NCBI GenBank assembly: GCA_045110675.1
Contig: JBGCGJ010000023.1
Coordinates: 41,741 to 105,740 of the forward strand
Length of the DNA stretch: 64,000 nt
Source of the DNA: JBALVT01 sp045110675
GTDB lineage: Bacteria; Pseudomonadota; Gammaproteobacteria; Pseudomonadales; Halieaceae
Reading direction: 5' to 3'
Below the pieces are notes generated by a model. It did no database searches and had not been told where the DNA came from. It worked only from the letters and a program-made list of their open reading frames with translations. This document shows, in pieces, positions 26,688-35,276 of this stretch. The first letter of the stretch is position 1, and each line of letters begins with the position of its first letter. The position numbers and the translations under genes were made by a program.

Positions 26688-28121
26688 CTAATCTTTGTTT
26701 GTGCGACGAAGGCGCAGTTCGCTCTGGATCTCCTCTACGCGAGCTCTGTCCATGGTTATTTTCCACACAAACCACAGCGCTACCAGGAGCATGGGAATTC
26801 CTCCGAGCCCCATCGCTAAAATCAGATTGTTGAGTACGCTCTGTGGTACTTCACCGGGTATTGACCCTTCACTGAGTCCGATCACGTCCAGTACGATTCC
26901 GCTGTAGACCGGGCCGGCTACGGTGGCAACCTTTTGAAGAAAGTTGGATACAGAAAAAAAGGTGGCTTCCTGCCGAACGCCGTGGTCCAGTTCGTTCTCG
27001 TCGCAAATGTCGGCGACAATGGAAGTTGAATAAATAGCGCGCAGCAGGAAGCAATAGATAAAAATCAGCATAAACAGGAAGTTGACCGCAAACACTGTGG
27101 AGCTGCCATTTTCAGGTAGTACACCGAGTGCTCTCAGTGGGTAAAGCCACAGCATATCCAGCACCATGCCAATGAGTGCGAACCGCAGTAGATGGGATTT
27201 TTGAAATCGGCGACTGAGAGGCCCCAGGGTAACACTGGCCAAGCCCACTGCGATGATAGTGGGAGCGGCCAGGATGATGGATATCTCCTGGGTACTGAAT
27301 TCCCAATAATAGGTCCAGGCCAACATGTTGAGAGTCACCACGGTGCCATAGGAAACAGATGCCGCCAGCTCATAGCCAATGATTAACCTGAACGTTCTGT
27401 TAGCCCAGGTTCGGGATAGGCTGGTGCCCATACGTTTTATCAGGCCATCGGCTGGTCTGTCGCTATCATCTATCCTCACTGAGGGTTTTATGAACTTGCG
27501 GGTGCCCAGCACAGTAACCGATGCCAATAGCCACACTATGGCGCAACAAAGTGCGCCATAGAGGGCGTAACGTTCCGGATCGAAGCGGCCGTCTACACCA
27601 TTTTGCTGTTGAAAAATGAAGGTGAGTGCGAAGGCTGGCAATAGCACTACACTCAGGAATAGGCCAGTCATGCGCGCTCCCAGGACCTGAGTTCGTTCGT
27701 TGTAGTCACTCGTCATTTCAGCGGAAAGGGCGAGGTGTGGAATGGCAAACCCGGTGATGAATGTCCTTACCCACAGTGACCAAAACAGCAACCAGAGTGC
27801 CAGTTGATATTCATCTGCCCGGATTGCGATGGGGGGATGGAATAGTCCAATGAAGCCCAGTCCTGCGGGGATGGCGCTTGCCACCATCAATGGATGGCGG
27901 CGGCCAAAGCGGCTGATCCACCGATCTGAGAGCATTCCGACAAGGGGATCAGATAAGCCATCCCAAATAAGGCTGATTCCGATAATGACGCCTGTTAGTG
28001 TTCCACTGAGCCCGAGTACCTGGGTGTAGAACAACAAGATGAACATGGTGTAGGCGGATTCTTTTACCGCGTATACAGCACCTCCTGTACCGTAGTAGAT
28101 TCTGTGGCGTTTAGAAATCAC
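26688..28121 (-). CDS. MFS_2/GPH-type sodium:sugar symporter family transporter
   Basis: A 477-residue membrane protein with about 12 hydrophobic helices of the glycoside-pentoside-hexuronide (MelB-like, MFS_2) family. Family marks are WDGLSDPLVGMLSDRW near the second helix, RRHPLMVASAIPAGLGF in the loop after it, and ICDENELDHGVRQEATFFS in the cytoplasmic loop between helices 10 and 11. Substrates in the family range from sugars to lysolipids; nothing nearby fixes it. The gene precedes the DAHP synthase gene on the same strand with 63 bp between the stop and the preferred aro start, but a functional link is doubtful. Confidence 0.88.
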   Translation of the reverse strand: MISKRHRIYYGTGGAVYAVKESAYTMFILLFYTQVLGLSGTLTGVIIGISLIWDGLSDPLVGMLSDRWISRFGRRHPLMVASAIPAGLGFIGLFHPPIAIRADEYQLALWLLFWSLWVRTFITGFAIPHLALSAEMTSDYNERTQVLGARMTGLFLSVVLLPAFALTFIFQQQNGVDGRFDPERYALYGALCCAIVWLLASVTVLGTRKFIKPSVRIDDSDRPADGLIKRMGTSLSRTWANRTFRLIIGYELAASVSYGTVVTLNMLAWTYYWEFSTQEISIILAAPTIIAVGLASVTLGPLSRRFQKSHLLRFALIGMVLDMLWLYPLRALGVLPENGSSTVFAVNFLFMLIFIYCFLLRAIYSTSIVADICDENELDHGVRQEATFFSVSNFLQKVATVAGPVYSGIVLDVIGLSEGSIPGEVPQSVLNNLILAMGLGGIPMLLVALWFVWKITMDRARVEEIQSELRLRRTNKD

Positions 28122-28238
28122 TGAGTGGATGATGCTGAGTGGAGAAAACGGATAGTTTCTATGGTGTTGACTGCTTTTGTTAGTCTTAAGTGGGGGTGAG
28201 TATTCACTACAATATGAAATTTAGCTTATCTGAGGCAC

Positions 28239-28264
28239 AAAAAAAGGCGGCCCTGCCGCCCTTT
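28239..28264 (-). terminator. Rho-independent terminator after the zf-TFIIB gene
   Basis: On the minus strand GGCGG-caggg-CCGCC is followed by seven T residues. It lies 17 bp beyond the stop of the zinc-finger gene ending at 28281 and separates it from the MFS_2 gene downstream. Stem, loop and T-run make this the clearest terminator in the window. Confidence 0.85.
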
Positions 28265-28280
28265 AATCGAGCCCTGTGAA

Positions 28281-28676
28281 TTAGCGCTTTCCTTTGATCA
28301 GACCGCGAAACCAGTCTGCCAGAGTTTCATGCTTGTAGTCAGTGAACTCGCCTGCATCCATAAACATTCCGTGTTCGCTGCAGATCTCATACCAGATATG
28401 AGGTTGATCAGGGTCAGAGGTCTTTTGCATATCGGTACCGCATCGTGGGCAAGAGATATCTTCTACTGTGTCCCACTTTTTTCCTTCGGTGGCATTACCC
28501 GTGTCCAGAGCATCACCCATCCATTTCGCTTTTAGTTGGTCCGCTTCACCAGTGTCGAACCACAGTCCCGCGCAATTAGTACATCGGTCGATGGTGACGT
28601 CGCCGTAGGTAATTTCATCCATACCGTGGGCACATTTTGGGCATTTGATGCTGTGTGCATCTGCGTTGTATTCCAT
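28281..28676 (-). CDS. zf-TFIIB domain protein
   Basis: A 131-residue protein with a TFIIB-type zinc-binding region: IKCPKCAHGMDEI and DRCTNCAGLWFDTGEADQLK give the CPxC ... CxxC-xGxWF-xGE pattern of the family. A second, weaker metal site follows (SCPRCGTDMQ and ICSEHGMFMDAGEF). The role of such bacterial proteins is not known. The ATG at 28676 is 4 nt after an AGAGGAAACC ribosome site, so the in-frame start at 28742 is rejected. A strong terminator follows the stop codon, so the gene is probably transcribed alone. Confidence 0.85.
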   Translation of the reverse strand: MEYNADAHSIKCPKCAHGMDEITYGDVTIDRCTNCAGLWFDTGEADQLKAKWMGDALDTGNATEGKKWDTVEDISCPRCGTDMQKTSDPDQPHIWYEICSEHGMFMDAGEFTDYKHETLADWFRGLIKGKR

Positions 28677-28882
28677 CGATGGTTTCCTCTGTGATCGTGG
28701 ATTATTATCCGTGTAATATACCGAGAGTTGGGGATTGGTCAATACCGAGTCTAGCTCAGGCTGAGCCGATTGTCCTGTTTGGCTGTTTGTGACCCTTTTA
28801 CCAACTGGGCTACACTCGCGGTAAATCTGAAGGCAGCGTGCCGAATTCCGTGCTGCGGATTACAATTATTGAAGGTTATGGT

Positions 28883-29515
28883 ATGAAATTGCTGTTCACT
28901 GCCCTTTTTGGATTCTTATCTTTTGGTGCCACTCCCTCCTTGGGTGCAGGTGACGTTGAGGCGGGCAAGCAAATTTATGTCAGCTGTGGCGCTTGTCATG
29001 GCGTCAACGCCCAGGGCAATGCCGCGCTGTCTGCTCCGCGACTGACGCATTTGGAACCGGTCTACGTGATTTCACAACTGCAAAAGTTCAAAGCGGGTGT
29101 TCGCGGCGGTGCAGGAACCAGTGTCCCCGCCATGCAGATGGCTGGAATGGCTGCAATATTGTCCGATGATCAGGCTATTCAGGATGTCACCGCTTATATT
29201 GCGACGCTCGAATCTCCCCCCGGTCCCCCTAGCCTGAGCGGAGACGCGGCCGTGGGTGCAGACTATTTCAACCAGTTTTGCGGCGCTTGTCATGGTGCGG
29301 CGGCCCAGGGAAATCTCGCACTGAACTCTCCACGCTTGGCGGGTGCAGATGACTGGTATCTTGTTGCTCAGTTGCAAGATTTCCGCACGGGCACTCGCGG
29401 GACGCACGCGCAAGATCGCACTGGAAGACAAATGCGAGCGATGGCCGGACTGCTGTCGGATGATCAAACAGTCTTGGATGTTGTCGCTTTCATTCAAGGT
29501 ATCACCGCCAAGTAG
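28883..29515 (+). CDS. Diheme cytochrome c (cytochrome c4 type)
   Basis: A 210-residue periplasmic diheme cytochrome. After a signal peptide (MKLLFTALFGFLSFGATPSLGA) come two c-type domains, each about 90 residues: C35-x2-C38-H39 and C133-x2-C136-H137, both in the wording CGACHG. Each domain ends with an axial-Met region (QMAGMAAILSD and QMRAMAGLLSD), so the domains are clearly duplicates, as in cytochrome c4. It carries electrons in the periplasm. The ATG at 28883 follows a GAAGG site; the longer frame from 28838 has no signal peptide start. The peroxidase gene begins 2 bp after its stop, so they are co-expressed. Confidence 0.93.
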   Translation: MKLLFTALFGFLSFGATPSLGAGDVEAGKQIYVSCGACHGVNAQGNAALSAPRLTHLEPVYVISQLQKFKAGVRGGAGTSVPAMQMAGMAAILSDDQAIQDVTAYIATLESPPGPPSLSGDAAVGADYFNQFCGACHGAAAQGNLALNSPRLAGADDWYLVAQLQDFRTGTRGTHAQDRTGRQMRAMAGLLSDDQTVLDVVAFIQGITAK

Positions 29516-29517
29516 CA

Positions 29518-30684
29518 ATGCCCTCTTTAGCGAAGCGTTTTTTGTGGATATTGAGTATTTGCTTCATCGCTTTCCCTGTCGCGTCGGCGCCGGGTATTGT
29601 GCTGCGAGACAGCTGTCCCGGCGGATTTGAACTGACGGGTGATGGTTGTGAGCTTCGCAGCCTTTATCAAATGTACCCGTCATTGGTGGGTGCAGGCGTC
29701 GGTGGTTTGAAAACCGGTCTGCCGGTCTATCGAGATAAATTCAGCCCACAGCAAATCGATTTGGGCCGTTATTTGTTCTTTGATCCGATTTTGTCTATTA
29801 ATCAGGATTTGTCCTGTGCCAGTTGCCATGATCCGGAAAAAGGTTTTTCAGATGGTCGCGGGCGTAGTATCGGTGCCGACAATATGCCCTTGATGCGATC
29901 AGCGCCGACCTTGTGGAACGTCGCTTTTTTGAATAAATTTTTTTGGGATGCCAGAGCCTCAACGTTGGAAGAGCAGATGCTCGGCCCTTTATACGACGAC
30001 AGCGAAATGGGCAATACACCGGAAAACTTGCTGGCCACTCTTAATGAAAGTAGCAGCTACCGTGCTTTGTTTGACCAGGCTTGGCCCGATGCCGCGTCGC
30101 GAAAAGAACCTGAAATCACGCTGGACAAGGTGTATATCGCCATCGCAGCCTTTCAGGCCTCGCTGGTTTCTCTGAACAGCCGCTACGATCGATACGCGCA
30201 CGGCTATGCTGATGCGCTTACGGAAAAAGAGAAAGAGGGGATGAACGTATTTCGTTCTTTTGTTGCGCGCTGTGGTGAGTGTCACACTCCGCCAATGTTT
30301 ACCAATCAACAAATAGCAGTGCTTGGAACGCCAGAGCCTGAGGGCATGCCCTTCGATGTCGGTGCGCAAAAAACCTTACAGGAACCGACTTTGCGTGGTG
30401 GTTTTAAAGTTCCCACGCTTCGCAATATCGAGTTAACAGCGCCTTATATGCATTCGGGACGATTCGAGACACTACGCGAAGCGGTGGCATTTTATACTGG
30501 CGGCAGAGGGCATGCGGTTCCCGATGGCGAAAGTCTCAAAATTCACTGGCACATTTGGGAGCCGGGGTTAGCGGATCATGAGCTGGATCGCCTGGTAGAC
30601 TTTCTCAAAACACTGACAGATGAGAGCTTCAAGCCCCAGGAACCGGATATACTGCCGTCGGGTATGCAAGCGGTGCATCACTAG
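29518..30684 (+). CDS. Diheme cytochrome c peroxidase/MauG family protein
   Basis: A 388-residue exported diheme protein of the bacterial cytochrome c peroxidase/MauG family. A signal peptide ends near ASAPG. Heme sites are C100-x2-C103-H104 (CASCHDPEKGFSDGR) and C252-x2-C255-H256 (CGECHTPPMF). FKVPTLRNIELTAPYMHSG near residue 305-325 is the conserved C-terminal segment with the Met of the family. Members reduce hydrogen peroxide or, like MauG and MbnH, oxidise a partner protein. Position between a cytochrome c4 and a beta-helix/cytochrome protein suggests that it exchanges electrons with them. The natural substrate is not known. Confidence 0.92.
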   Translation: MPSLAKRFLWILSICFIAFPVASAPGIVLRDSCPGGFELTGDGCELRSLYQMYPSLVGAGVGGLKTGLPVYRDKFSPQQIDLGRYLFFDPILSINQDLSCASCHDPEKGFSDGRGRSIGADNMPLMRSAPTLWNVAFLNKFFWDARASTLEEQMLGPLYDDSEMGNTPENLLATLNESSSYRALFDQAWPDAASRKEPEITLDKVYIAIAAFQASLVSLNSRYDRYAHGYADALTEKEKEGMNVFRSFVARCGECHTPPMFTNQQIAVLGTPEPEGMPFDVGAQKTLQEPTLRGGFKVPTLRNIELTAPYMHSGRFETLREAVAFYTGGRGHAVPDGESLKIHWHIWEPGLADHELDRLVDFLKTLTDESFKPQEPDILPSGMQAVHH

Positions 30685-30736
30685 TTCACAATAACAATAT
30701 TATGTAGAACAAATCCCAGACGAGGGGAATTAAAGA

Positions 30737-32251
30737 ATGAACAAAATCATTGCAGCTTCAGTATCGATAGGGCTTCTCGCGGCGGGATATTTTTTCGGGC
30801 AGTCCCAACTGCCTGAGCCTACCGTCATCACCGTAGATGCGTTACCCAAGGCGGCCTTCAGCTCTGTGGCTATCGATGCTGCAAATACTCCCACTGGTGC
30901 TGCGGTGCGCAGTCTCGCGACGGAGACAAATGGCGTAGTTGTGATCGTCAGGAATGGAGAATCGATTCAGGATGCCGTATCTGCGGCGGAACCGGGCACC
31001 GTGATCAAAGTTATGCCCGGCACCTACGAGGAAACGGTCTATATCGATAAAGATAATATTACCCTGTCGGGTGTCATTGAGCGCGGCGAGTATCCAATTT
31101 TGGAAGGTGGAGGATTGCGTAACGACGCGATCCTGTACTCTGGAAACGGAGTGACTATCGAAAATTTCTACATAACCCATTACAAAGGCAATGCAGTGAT
31201 GGGGCAGGCAGGTAACAACTTTATTATTCGCAATAACGTTGTGGTTGATACCGGAGTCTACGGAATATTTCCACAGCTAGGTAAGAACGGCATAGTTTCC
31301 CACAATGTTTTGTCCGGTATTGAAGATGCCGCAATCTATGTCGGTATGTCTGAGAATATCGATGTTGTGTTTAATGAAGTGTTCGACAGTGTCGCAGGTA
31401 TTGAAATCGAAAACAGTAAGCATGCTCTGGTTGAGGCAAACTACGTTCATGATAACACCGGAGGCATATTGGCGTTCATCACGCCGGGTCTGCCAATTAA
31501 AACCTGTGGCGATGTTCTGATTCGGAATAATTTTATCGTTAACAACAACCATGAGAACTTCGCCATTCCCGGATCTCTGGTATCTAATATTCCCCAGGGC
31601 ACCGGAGTTTTAGTGATGGCCTGCGACGACGTGGTGGTTGAGGGCAATATCATCACTGGCAATGATTCGGTGGGTATTACCTTTACTGATTTTTCACTGG
31701 CTGGCAATGCGGCCAGGGACCCTGATTCTGAGCCAAACCCCAACCGCCCGGTTATTCTTCACAACGTTATGTATGACAATGGCAAGAATCCAGCGGCCGT
31801 GGTCCGTGCGGCACTGTTGACGGAACTGGCCACGCGAGGACCAGATATTGTCGACACGGTGGGAATGGACGATGGTTGTATCGCCAACCCGGAGCGCTAC
31901 AGAATCATTGGTCTGGACAAATACAGTGACTGTAAAATTTCCACTACGTCCAACATCGCAAGCTATACGCTTCCCGAACCCGTGCCACCGCGTTCAATGG
32001 AAGATCTTGATAAAGGCCGTCTGGCCTACTATGGGGTCTGCGCTGGCTGTCATGCCTACAGTTCACGCATGATCGGGCCACCGACTCAAATACTTCAGGC
32101 CCTGTATATGGATAACCCCCAGGGTATTGCCGATTACGCTGCCAATCCTGTGCGAAAGCGTGAAGACTATCCCGAGATGCCGCCCCAGGCGCACCTGGAT
32201 GAGGAGACTCGATTAGCGGCAGCGAAGTTTATGCTTTCGATCGATAAGTAG
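30737..32251 (+). CDS. Right-handed parallel beta-helix protein with C-terminal cytochrome c domain
   Basis: A 504-residue protein with an unusual two-part layout. Residues 4-22 form a signal anchor. About residues 65-330 are a NosD/CASH-like parallel beta-helix, starting with ESIQDAVSAAEPGTVIKVMP and continuing in repeated 'N-x-I-x-x-N' coils (NNFIIRNNVVVDTGVYGI; GDVLIRNNFIVNNN). The last 80 residues are a single cytochrome c domain: C435-x2-C438-H439 and a likely axial Met481 in YPEMPPQ. Heme attachment means the protein is periplasmic. It follows the peroxidase by 52 bp with its own GAGGGG ribosome site. Beta-helices of this kind bind or cut polysaccharides or serve in metal-enzyme maturation; the function here is unknown. 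Confidence 0.88.
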   Translation: MNKIIAASVSIGLLAAGYFFGQSQLPEPTVITVDALPKAAFSSVAIDAANTPTGAAVRSLATETNGVVVIVRNGESIQDAVSAAEPGTVIKVMPGTYEETVYIDKDNITLSGVIERGEYPILEGGGLRNDAILYSGNGVTIENFYITHYKGNAVMGQAGNNFIIRNNVVVDTGVYGIFPQLGKNGIVSHNVLSGIEDAAIYVGMSENIDVVFNEVFDSVAGIEIENSKHALVEANYVHDNTGGILAFITPGLPIKTCGDVLIRNNFIVNNNHENFAIPGSLVSNIPQGTGVLVMACDDVVVEGNIITGNDSVGITFTDFSLAGNAARDPDSEPNPNRPVILHNVMYDNGKNPAAVVRAALLTELATRGPDIVDTVGMDDGCIANPERYRIIGLDKYSDCKISTTSNIASYTLPEPVPPRSMEDLDKGRLAYYGVCAGCHAYSSRMIGPPTQILQALYMDNPQGIADYAANPVRKREDYPEMPPQAHLDEETRLAAAKFMLSIDK

Positions 32252-32256
32252 TTTCT

Positions 32257-32676
32257 CTATTTAGCTTCTTTATCGCCCTTTAATACACCGTCATAGCGAC
32301 TGCGTAAGCGGTCCTTAGTCGATATATCTGCAAGGCTCGACAGTGGCCCACTGACTTGCGTGGTCTCCTGCGGTGCCGTTGAGTTAAGCGTGTCGAGAGT
32401 GCTATCGTCTATTGTGGATTTGTCATCGCTAAGTCCGCTGGGCCGGAACTGCCATAAAACAAAGGCAAGAGCGCCATAGACGATAAAAATCTTAATCAAT
32501 AGCGCATAGATGACAAAGCCTGGGTGTTGGGCTTGTAAGTAGTCCGATACATCCTGATAGAGCAGTGAGGTAATGCCGGCGAACAACAGGATCCCCACCA
32601 CACGGAACAAGCGTTTCTTATGCTTGCCCAGAAAAAATAAAATGGAAGAGTACTTAACGATCCGGAATAGAGACAT
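32257..32676 (-). CDS. Hypothetical membrane protein
   Basis: A 139-residue protein of unknown family. It has two probable transmembrane segments, about residues 23-40 (RVVGILLFAGITSLLYQ) and 50-70 (FVIYALLIKIFIVYGALAFVL), then a polar cytoplasmic tail rich in Ser, Thr and Asp. The ATG at 32676 lies 2 bp after the stop of the small upstream gene, which points to co-translation; the longer frame to 32733 would overlap it. It converges with the beta-helix/cytochrome gene, with only 5 bp between the two stops. No function can be offered. Confidence 0.6.
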   Translation of the reverse strand: MSLFRIVKYSSILFFLGKHKKRLFRVVGILLFAGITSLLYQDVSDYLQAQHPGFVIYALLIKIFIVYGALAFVLWQFRPSGLSDDKSTIDDSTLDTLNSTAPQETTQVSGPLSSLADISTKDRLRSRYDGVLKGDKEAK

Positions 32677-32678
32677 AT

Positions 32679-32918
32679 TCAAATCCCGATATTGATGCCA
32701 AGAAGAAGCGCGGCAATCCCAAAACCCTTCCACCCGAGACCAGCCCAGATCTCCTTTTCCTTTTCTGCCACGAGATATTCAAGATCTTCGGGCGAATAGT
32801 CATCTTCAGCGCGACCCGCATGGATGATATCTTTTCTCACCCCTGCGACCGCTGCAGTTCGCAGTTTTTGTCTAACTATTCGCGGTGCGCGAATTCCTGT
32901 TTTGGTTTTTTCGGTCAT
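32679..32918 (-). CDS. Small hypothetical protein with a C-terminal membrane helix
   Basis: A 79-residue protein. The first part is basic (KTGIRAPRIVRQKLRTAAV), a middle part is acidic (AEDDYSPEDLEYLVAEKEKEI), and the last 20 residues (GLGWKGFGIAALLLGINIGI) form a probable single membrane helix, so it may be tail-anchored. A GTG at 32936 would add six residues. It is directly upstream of the two-helix membrane protein gene and probably in one operon with it. The pair is divergent from the AlgP-like gene. Family unknown. Confidence 0.55.
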   Translation of the reverse strand: MTEKTKTGIRAPRIVRQKLRTAAVAGVRKDIIHAGRAEDDYSPEDLEYLVAEKEKEIWAGLGWKGFGIAALLLGINIGI

Positions 32919-33020
32919 AGCTTCTACCAGTTCCACTTCGCTTCAAGCTTCTATTATATAGCTGAACTGGAGTTTAGCGTTGAATTTAGGTTTATACCTT
33001 CCCAGATCAAAAAATAATCA

Positions 33021-33048
33021 TTGCCTATCTGTCCATTAGGCATACACT
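33021..33048 (+). promoter_or_regulatory. Putative promoter of the AlgP-like gene with an embedded inverted repeat
   Basis: TTGCCT (33021-33026) and TACACT (33043-33048) are 16 bp apart, giving a start point about 33 bp before the ATG. The spacer contains the inverted repeat TGCCTA-N9-TAGGCA (33022-33042), which could be an operator. Called by eye. Confidence 0.38.
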
Positions 33049-33087
33049 ACTAATGCGGTATCCAATCCAATACGGAGTGCATTTAGC

Positions 33088-33717
33088 ATGATGGAAAAAG
33101 AATTAGCTCAAGCCACAAGGTTGGCTGAGCAAGCGAATAAAAAAGTGGCGCAGTTGCGTAAAAAACTACTTTCCGAAACTGAGAAAGCACACGCCAAGGC
33201 CAAGCGCGATCTGAGTGCCGCACGCAAGAAGCATGGAACCGCAAACGCGCGATTGAAAAAAGCACGCGCGTCACTGAGCTCCAAGGGCAGTAGCGCGAAC
33301 CAGAAAAAAGTTGAAAGCTTGCGTAAACAGGTTGCAGAGCTGGCTGATGCTGTCGCGAGTATCGCAAAAGCGGCTTACGACTCTGCCGAACGGTATATGC
33401 CTCTTAAGGCTGATGCTGTGTTGGAAGATCGCAAGGCGAAGGCGGCGGAACGCGCCGCAGCTATGGTAGAACGAGCCGCCGCCAGAGCGGCTAAGTCTAA
33501 AAAGAAGGCCCCGGCTAAGAAAAAGGCCACAGCCAGTAAAAAAGCGCCGACGAAGAAGGCGCCGGCTAAAAAGAAGGTAGCGAAAAAGAAAGCAGCGCCC
33601 AAAAAGGCTGCAGCGAAGAAAAAGTCAGCGGTGAAAAAGGTGCCAGCTAAGAAAAAGGCAGCAGCCAAGAAAAAAGCACCAGCCAAGAAAAAAGCCGCGG
33701 CGAAAAAGGCGAAATAG
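33088..33717 (+). CDS. AlgP-like, histone H1-like Lys/Ala-rich protein
   Basis: A 209-residue protein in two parts. Residues 1-110 are a charged coiled-coil-like domain (LAEQANKKVAQLRKKLLSET; KVESLRKQVAELADAVASIA), matching the N-terminus of AlgP of Pseudomonas. Residues 160-209 are almost only Lys, Ala and Pro in KKA, KKAP and AKKK repeats, like eukaryotic histone H1. AlgP (AlgR3) affects alginate gene expression in Pseudomonas; other members are general nucleoid proteins. Purified homologues bind DNA through such tails, but no specific role can be read here. Repeat length in this family varies among strains, so the 3' part is prone to slippage. Start at 33088; a second Met follows directly. 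Confidence 0.85.
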   Translation: MMEKELAQATRLAEQANKKVAQLRKKLLSETEKAHAKAKRDLSAARKKHGTANARLKKARASLSSKGSSANQKKVESLRKQVAELADAVASIAKAAYDSAERYMPLKADAVLEDRKAKAAERAAAMVERAAARAAKSKKKAPAKKKATASKKAPTKKAPAKKKVAKKKAAPKKAAAKKKSAVKKVPAKKKAAAKKKAPAKKKAAAKKAK

Positions 33718-33761
33718 AAGTCACCAGCAAAACGTTAGGTCTTGAACCCGAGATCTATACC

Positions 33762-33779
33762 GCTAGTATCTAGCTTTTA
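33762..33779 (+). terminator. Weak hairpin terminator after the AlgP-like gene
   Basis: GCTAG-tat-CTAGC is followed by TTTTAT, 45 bp after the AlgP-like stop codon and touching the uxuB stop on the other strand. The 5-bp stem with a 3-nt loop is small, so this is a moderate call. Confidence 0.45.
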
Positions 33780-35276
33780 TTAGTCATGGTGCTCGGATAA
33801 GGGCGCCATGATTTCCTTTACTGTGGCAAGTGCCCCGATCGCCTCAAGTTTTTGCAGCACCTCCAATAGGTAGTCTTTGAATACTTGGTTATTCCCCAAT
33901 TCCATGTCAAACACTTCGGTTATACCTAAAATAGCTGGCATATAGTTTTCTGGCTGCGTCCCCGCTGTTTGATGAAGCGCTTTTAGTCTTTCCGCCATCG
34001 GATCATCCAAGGTGTAGTCCTCGCCGCTATCGTCAACGCCGCGGGTATAGCGAATCCATGCAGCAACTCCGAGAGTGAGTACCTCTATGCTCTCGCCTTT
34101 TTGCAGCCGATCGAGAAGCGGAGGCAGCAGTCTTTGGGGGATTTTTTGAGAACCATCCATAGCGATTTGGCGAGTTTGGTGCGCGAGGGCCGGATTAGTG
34201 AATCGCTCTATTAACTGCCCGGCGTAGTCGTCGATATCGAAGTCGTCTGGAATCGATAGCGTAGGTATCACCTCCCGACGCATGAGATGATTAATGGCAC
34301 AGCGAATGTCTTGATTGGCAATCGCGTCGGAAACCGTTGAGATTCCCCCCAGGCAGGCGAGATAGGCGAGCGTCGAGTGGCTGCCATTTAACAGTCGAAG
34401 TTTCATTTCTTCAAAGGGGCTTACATCGTCTACGAAAGAGGCACCCGCCAAATTCCAGTCTGGAACGGGGCCAGCGAATTTATTTTCGATTACCCACTGG
34501 CTAAAAGGTTCTGTGTTTACGCAGGCTTTGTCTTCATATCCTAATCTTTCGGCAAGTCTTTTCCTATCATCGTCGCTTGTTACGGGAACGATTCTATCGA
34601 CCATGGTATTTGGGAAACGGCAGTATTCGGCAACCCAGGCAGGTAATTTAGGGTCGATACCCCTGCAAAACTCCAACACTGCATCACCCAGACGTTTGCC
34701 ATTGGCAAACCAGTTGTCGCAAGAAATAATGGTCAGGCCGGACAAGTTGTTTTTGTAGCGTTGCTCCAGCCCTCGGCTGATAAAACCGATAGCACTTTTT
34801 GGTTGTTGGCAGTTTGCGTAGTCGTGGCGGATGTCAGGATGTGATAAATCCAGCAGGCCGGTGGCGGGGTTAAGACAATATCCCTTTTCCGTGATCGTCA
34901 GCGTAATGACGTGTAACGTTGGCAGGCATAGCCTTTCGATAACCATCTCCGGGGATTCTGATGCCACTAATACTTCTTTTACTGCACCAACGACCTGCAA
35001 GTCATTGCCAGCGGCGCTGTTAGTGGAGATCGTATAGAGACAATTCTGCGGCTCCATTTGACCGCGTACATTGGGGCTTCTCAGGCTGACGCCGCAGATC
35101 CCCCAATTGCCCCCGACTTGATTGAGAACCTCTTCTGTATAGAGCGCTTGATGTGCGCGATGAAAAGCACCGATGCCGAAGTGGACAATACCTATATCGA
35201 TTCTGTCTCGATGGTAGTTTGACGTTCTTATCTCTGGTGCCAGCGCGCCAACGTTGTTGACCGAAAGACGCTTCAT
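33780..35276 (-). CDS. uxuB: Mannitol dehydrogenase family, D-fructuronate reductase UxuB
   Basis: A 498-residue NAD-dependent polyol/uronate dehydrogenase. Family marks are HFGIGAFHRAHQALYTEEVL at residues about 31-50, CDNWFANGKRLGDAVLEF and the catalytic DGSQKIPQRLLPP segment with its Lys. Within the family, the next-door uxaC and a FadR-type regulator argue for fructuronate reductase (D-fructuronate to D-mannonate) rather than mannitol dehydrogenase. It overlaps uxaC by 4 bp (ATGA at 35273-35276). The rest of the hexuronate route (uxuA, kdgK, kdgA) is not seen downstream, where the AlgP-like gene converges, so it must be elsewhere. Confidence 0.9.
   Translation of the reverse strand: MKRLSVNNVGALAPEIRTSNYHRDRIDIGIVHFGIGAFHRAHQALYTEEVLNQVGGNWGICGVSLRSPNVRGQMEPQNCLYTISTNSAAGNDLQVVGAVKEVLVASESPEMVIERLCLPTLHVITLTITEKGYCLNPATGLLDLSHPDIRHDYANCQQPKSAIGFISRGLEQRYKNNLSGLTIISCDNWFANGKRLGDAVLEFCRGIDPKLPAWVAEYCRFPNTMVDRIVPVTSDDDRKRLAERLGYEDKACVNTEPFSQWVIENKFAGPVPDWNLAGASFVDDVSPFEEMKLRLLNGSHSTLAYLACLGGISTVSDAIANQDIRCAINHLMRREVIPTLSIPDDFDIDDYAGQLIERFTNPALAHQTRQIAMDGSQKIPQRLLPPLLDRLQKGESIEVLTLGVAAWIRYTRGVDDSGEDYTLDDPMAERLKALHQTAGTQPENYMPAILGITEVFDMELGNNQVFKDYLLEVLQKLEAIGALATVKEIMAPLSEHHD

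Noticed and set aside
33375..33686. Ala/Phe-rich antisense frame (103 codons) opposite the AlgP-like gene
   Set aside because: It is the reverse reading of the Lys/Ala repeat (AAG becomes CTT), an artefact of low complexity.
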